Assembly (NCBI GenBank): GCA_021734475.1
Contig: JAIPIU010000001.1
Span: 124,001-188,000 of the forward strand
Source of the DNA: Candidatus Altimarinota bacterium
GTDB lineage: Bacteria; Patescibacteriota; Gracilibacteria; Absconditabacterales; Absconditicoccaceae
DNA length: 64,000 nucleotides
Direction of reading: 5' to 3'
In this document: positions 59,481 to 64,000 of the stretch, piece by piece
Layout: every line of letters begins with the position of its first letter
How positions within the stretch are numbered: the first letter of the stretch is position 1
Notes under the pieces: model-generated
What the model saw: only the letters and a program-made list of their open reading frames with translations
Told to the model about the DNA's origin: nothing
Database searches by the model: none
Translations under genes and position numbers: made by a program

Positions 59481-61064
59481 ATGTGAGAAGAAGTAATCAA
59501 GACTATTTTGGAATTGGAGGATATTCAAAAGATCCAGCCAGATTTTAGTCAATTAAAAATTATAAACAAAGAAACTGCCGAAAGGATACAGGTTCTAATT
59601 TTTGCAAAAGAAAACACTACATTACAGATACTTACTACTAATAACTTTACAAAAAGTTTAAATAAAATATTGAGTACATTAGAAGAGAAATGATTTAAAC
59701 ATCAAGAACACTATACATCCATAGAATGATTTAATTTTGCTCTTACACGATATGATAAATTAGAAGAAGAAAGAGCTCAAACACAAAAAGATATTAAAGA
59801 ACAAAGACAGGCATGATGAAAATCAGCCATAGAAATGATAAGAAAATTATTTGACACTAGATCTACTATGGATCCATGACAATTTATTACAGAAGTAATT
59901 AGACTGTCTTTTCAAACATGAGCATCAGATCTACATTTTCAACCAGAATTGGATAAAGTAGAAATGTTAATCAGAATAGATTGAGTAATACAAAAAATAG
60001 TAGAATTCACTATAGATGATTTTGAAAAATACCTACAAAAAATAATGTTTCTATCATGAGCAAAATTGAATGTAGATTATATACCACAAGACTGAAGATT
60101 TTCATTTGAAGCAATAGATCTAGAATGAAAAACCAGACAAATAGATGCCAGAGTAAGTTTAATACCAAGTTTAAAATTACCATCAACTGTTATAAGATTT
60201 TTGGATGCTACTATGTGAATCAAGTGATTTGAAGAAATATGATTTAGCGGTAGAAATTATGATACACTCAAAAGAAATATTCTAAAAAATACATGAGTAA
60301 CTATATTTACTTGACCGACATGATCAGGTAAATCTACAACACTTTATTCTATATTAAATTATTTAAATAACTGAGAGAAGAAAATAATAACACTAGAAGA
60401 TCCTGTGGAATATCAAATAGCGTGAATTCAACAATCACAAATAAATAGTGCCAAATGATATACTTATGAATTATGACTCAAAGCAATACTCAGACATGAT
60501 CCTGATATAATTTTAATATGAGAGATAAGATCAAAAGAAACAGCAGAAATTTGAATAAATGCAGCTCTGACATGACATCTCGTATTTACTACGCTTCATA
60601 CCAATTCTGCTATAGAATGAATATCTAGACTAATAAATATGTGAGTAAAATTATATATGATAGCCCCATCTGTAAACTTAATAGTTGGTCAAAGATTAGT
60701 TAGAAGAGTTTGTCCTCATTGTAATATCAAAATAGAAGCTTCATATGGAGAAAAAGAAGAAATAATGGAATCTGTAAAAAGAATAAACGAATCCAACGCA
60801 TGAATGAATTTAGAATTTGATTGAAGAACTACTCAAGCTGTTTGATGTGAAAAATGTAACAAAACATGATATATATGAAGAATTACAGTTGTTGAAGCTT
60901 TTGAAATTACAGAAGATATCAAAAGAGCTATTATAGAATGAAAATCCACCCTTGATTTATATGCTATAGCAAGACAAGCTTGATATTTAACGCTCAAAGA
61001 AGATTGAATTATAAGAGTATTAAACTGAGAAACTACTATGGATGAAATTAGAAGAGTTTTATAA
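59481..61064 (+). CDS. pilB: type IV pilus / type II secretion assembly ATPase (PilB/GspE family)
   Basis: 527 residues. N-terminal MshEN-like region is short; ATPase core has FITEVIRLSFQTGASDLHFQ, Walker A FTGPTGSGKSTTLYSILNYL (about 275-290; glycines by TGA), Asp box LRHDPDIILIGEIR, His box ALTGHLVFTTLHTNSA and a four-Cys zinc site CPHC..CEKC near the end. Powers pilus extension, needed in Patescibacteria for DNA uptake and host attachment. Followed 12 nt later by an unknown small gene; no other pilus genes here. Confidence 0.9.
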
Positions 61065-61076
61065 TTTATATTATCA

Positions 61077-61445
61077 ATGTACAAAGAAACTTTTGAAGAT
61101 AATGATCTTAAAGAAACAGATATTCAAAGTGAAATGTCTCAGATAGTTGAATCAGTTTCTGATTGAATAGAAAATATTTTTATGCCACAAAAATGAGAGA
61201 TAAAACATTGTTTTTTCAAAGTAAAACTACTCAACCATCAAGAAGCTAGTAATATATCAAAAAGATTTAAAATAGATTTACCAAGTAAGTCTGATTCAGA
61301 TTTTTTTATTTATGATAAACAGATTTCAAAAATATTCCCATTCAATAAAAACGACTTTTTAATTTCACAAGACTGATACTTCAGATGTACTTGAAAAGAT
61401 ATTTTTTGTTATGATTCATTTTGAAACGAAATAGGATCTTTCTAA
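61077..61445 (+). CDS. unknown protein downstream of pilB
   Basis: 122 residues, not recognised. MYKETFEDNDLKETDIQSEM, a middle KGEIKHCFFKVKLLNHQEAS and an end RCTGKDIFCYDSFGNEIGSF. Four Cys, no membrane segment. Contains TGA glycines. Only 12 nt after pilB, so probably co-transcribed; may be an accessory of the pilus system or of the next gene, rnhB. Confidence 0.6.
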
Positions 61446-61521
61446 ATAATATTTTCCATTTGAATTTATTTAATTTTCACTAAACAGTATTTATAATATT
61501 TACAGTATTTACATTTTTTTT

Positions 61522-62133
61522 ATGAAAGTTTATATAGACGAAGCAGGTAGATGACCATTAGCATGACCTCTTTATGTTTGACTAGTTATCCCTCTCAAAA
61601 GATTTTCCACAAAAAATTTCAAAGATAGTAAAAAACTCTCAGAAAAAAAAAGAGAGGAGTGTTTTATTGAAATTAAAAAATTACAATCACAGTGAAAGTT
61701 AATTTATATTACATGATCAGTTTCACCAAAGCAAATAGATAAATACTGAATCACAAAATCAATCAATCTCGCAATCAAATCCTGACTCAAAAAGCTGATC
61801 ATATTGAGTAAAACGAAATATCCAGGTATATTTTTAAAATTTCAAAAGTTAATCATTGATGGTAATACAGATTTTTGACTTTCAAAAGATCTAAAAATAC
61901 CAGTCAAGACCGTTATCAAATGAGATGATAAAGTTCCTTATATTTCTATGGCTTCTATTGTTGCTAAAGTATCTAGAGATTGTTTGATGAAAAAAATACA
62001 TAAGAAATACCCACAATATTGATTTGATATTCATAAATGATATGGGACAAAACTTCATTACAATAATATCAAGAAATATTGAATATCCGACATTCACAGA
62101 AAATTATTTTTAAGAAATTTAAAAGATAAATAA
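61522..62133 (+). CDS. rnhB: ribonuclease HII
   Basis: 203 residues. KVYIDEAGRGPLAGPLYVGL with catalytic Asp-Glu, KDSKKLSEKKREE, a third acidic residue in LIIDGNTDFGLS, and VAKVSRDCLMKKIHKKYPQY with the fourth (Asp). GYGTKLHYNNI is the family C-terminal region. Cleaves the RNA strand of RNA/DNA hybrids and single ribonucleotides in DNA. Three of the four glycines in the first motif are TGA. Confidence 0.9.
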
Positions 62134-62196
62134 TATATTTTTATACGTTAAAATTTTCTGATTCCAGATCTCAAATAAATCAATTCCTAGTTAATA

Positions 62197-62224
62197 TTGA
62201 CATTAATTACTAAATAAGTATAAG
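62197..62224 (+). promoter_or_regulatory. promoter, TTGACA / TATAAG, 16-nt spacer
   Basis: TTGACA 62197-62202, TATAAG 62219-62224; start near 62231, 22 nt before ATG 62253. Confidence 0.7.
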
Positions 62225-62252
62225 ATATTGATTTATCTTGTTATTTTTTTAT

Positions 62253-64000
62253 ATGAATTCAAAAGAATCTATAGCTCTATATGCTTTTTCTTGAGATCCA
62301 ATAACCTATGGTCATGAAGATATCATAAAAAGAATAGCTCCTAAATATGATAAAGTAATAGTATGAATTTGAGTTAATCCAGATAAAAAGCATTTTTTTT
62401 CTTTACAAGAAAGAAGAGAAATGGCAAAAGATGCTCTATTAGATATATTAAACGTAGAGGTAGTAGATTTCAAATGATTACTATCTACCTTTGCTACAGA
62501 ACAAAATGTTGATCTAATAATTAGATGAATTAGAAATACAACAGATATGGAAGCAGAGAAACAACTTTTCCTTGCTCTCAAAACACAAAAAATGCCAATA
62601 GATATAGCTTGTCTTTTCTGTAGTCCAGATAAAGAACATATCAGTTCTAGTACAGCAAAAGTAATACTAAAAGAAAATTGAAAAATACATGAATTTGTAA
62701 GATTAAATGTAAAACAAGCAATGGAGGCTAAAATGAATTGATATTATAGTGTGGGTATAACATGAGAAATCTGATCATGAAAATCATATATAGCAAACCA
62801 ACTTGTCCAGTTTTGAAATACCTTTGGCGTAGCTACAACAAATATAGAAATGGATAAAATATGACACGAAATATTATGAGAATTACAAGAACCAATATAT
62901 GTGAGTACTAGAGAAAAGATAATAAAAGAGTTTTGAGAAGAAGTGAGATTATCTAATAATTTTATAAATAGAAAAGCCTTGTGAAAAATTATTTTTGAAG
63001 ATTCTTCTAAAAGAGAAAAATTAAACGAACTTATGCAGACTGCAATAGCGGTCAGATTTGAAAGATTATGATACAAATCCTCATGACTACATTTAATAAA
63101 TGCAGCATTACTTATAGAAGCAGATAGTACATATCGCACAAACAATAATACAATCATAGTTGAAACTGACGAAAAGACTCAAATACAAAGAATAAATCAA
63201 AGAGATAATTTAGACTCAGATCAGATAAAAAGAAGAATAGAAAGTCAATTTAGTACAGAAAAGAAAAAATCTTTACTCCAAGAAAGAATCAAAAAAGACA
63301 ATCGATGAACAATGATAAATTATCAAAATTATAATAATACAAATCCTGATCAGATTGCTGAACTATTTTTTCAGACTCTTATAGCATCAGATATAGACTG
63401 ATGATTACGTGTCAAATGACTACTAAAAAGGAATAACATCCAATGAGATTATGATAAAATATTTAAAGATATTCAGAGTCTTTATTTTCAAAATGAAAAC
63501 TTTTATCATCATCGATTACATATAATATCATGTTTAAATGATTTTTATGAAATCAGAAATATATCAGAAAATCCTGATGCTCTAGAGCTAGCAATTATTT
63601 TTCATGATATTGTTTATATACCATGAGCAAGTGATAATGAAGAAAAAAGCGCAGAATTAGCTGATAAATATCTAAGCAATTTATGATATGATGCTAATTT
63701 TATAGCCCAAGTAAAACATTTGATTATGATGACGAAACACGATAAAGTACCACAAACAATGGACGAAAAAATTATCATAGATATCGATCTTGCAATATTA
63801 TGAAAAGATAACAAATTCTATAAAAGATATATCTCCAATATAAGAGAGGAATATAAAAGGAATATTCCCTGATTAACAAATGTAAAATTTAATCAATGAA
63901 GACTAGCATTTCTTGAAGATTTTTCTAATAGAGAAAACATCTATCATACTCCTTATTTCCAAAATAAGTATTGAAATCAGGTAAAAGAAAATCTAGAATA
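62253..64000 (+). CDS. fusion: phosphopantetheine adenylyltransferase + dephospho-CoA kinase + HD domain (3' end outside window)
   Basis: At least 582 residues; the frame runs off the window. Residues 1-160: CoaD, YAFSGDPITYGHEDIIKRIA (TxxH nucleotide motif), LIIRGIRNTTDMEAEKQLFL and ISSSTAKVILKENG. Residues about 165-375: CoaE, YSVGITGEIGSGKSYIANQL (P-loop about 168-178), later VETDEKTQIQRINQRDN. From about 385: HD-type hydrolase with YHHRLHIISCLNDFYEIRN, ALELAIIFHDIVYIP and HD-like LIMMTKHDK. The first two domains are the last two steps of CoA synthesis, in the order of animal COASY. The HD part is of unknown substrate. Confidence 0.85.

Overview
This window comes from a very AT-rich bacterium that reads UGA as glycine instead of stop. 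With the standard code nearly every gene falls into pieces. With TGA = Gly the window resolves into long ORFs of known families, and TGA sits at invariant glycines: the GxGPK helix-hairpin-helix of the first gene, the GPTGSGKS Walker A of the type IV pilus ATPase, the TIGFGD filter of a K+ channel and the IDEAGRGPLAGP motif of RNase HII. Only TAA and TAG act as stops. This code (table 25), with the small-genome gene style, points to Candidatus Absconditabacteria (SR1) or Gracilibacteria (Patescibacteria/CPR). The window alone does not separate the two.

Layout. 1-4.7 kb: end of a 5'-3' exonuclease gene and a 1199-residue membrane protein on the minus strand. 4.7-24.9 kb: a surface-glycan locus. 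Its plus-strand half carries a nucleotidyltransferase, GT-C-like membrane proteins, GtrA, a dolichol-phosphate-mannose-synthase-like GT2, an epimerase, GDP-heptose enzymes (a fusion of guanylyltransferase, GmhB phosphatase and P-loop kinase, then HddA and GmhA), two GT4 enzymes and methyltransferases. Its convergent minus-strand half carries two GT2s, a GT4 with an internal stop, a decayed exostosin, a methyltransferase, a Wzx-type flippase and a UDP-xylose synthase homologue. 25-27.2 kb: a minus-strand island with an AbiEi/AbiEii toxin-antitoxin pair and two small conserved genes, bracketed by a perfect 28-bp direct repeat. 27.4-32.4 kb: murA, a GIY-YIG protein, korA/korB and a UPF0489-like gene, in a dense field of palindromic repeats. 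32.5-64 kb: housekeeping and repair genes (gyrB, rpoD, ruvA, ruvC, lepA in two pieces, map, thyA, folA, rsmI, mutS, pilB, rnhB, a coaD-coaE-HD fusion) mixed with small autonomous genes.

Three features stand out. (1) Several families of short palindromic repeats (GTCATTCCGG.., GTCATTGCGAGG.., GTCATTCTGAGCG.., GGAGG-type) litter the intergenic DNA and also lie in frame inside korA, rsmI, mutS and, three times, one UPF0489-like gene. This resembles the Rickettsia palindromic elements. (2) A class of small genes contains no TGA codon although some are glycine-rich. Most form their own transcription unit, with a TTGACT-N16-TATAAA-like promoter and an intrinsic terminator. One such unit splits lepA exactly between the G domain and the rest. 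(3) Two independently transcribed structured RNAs appear to be present: about 235 nt at 54.2-54.4 kb and about 70 nt at 36.4 kb. No tRNA, rRNA or CRISPR array was recognised.
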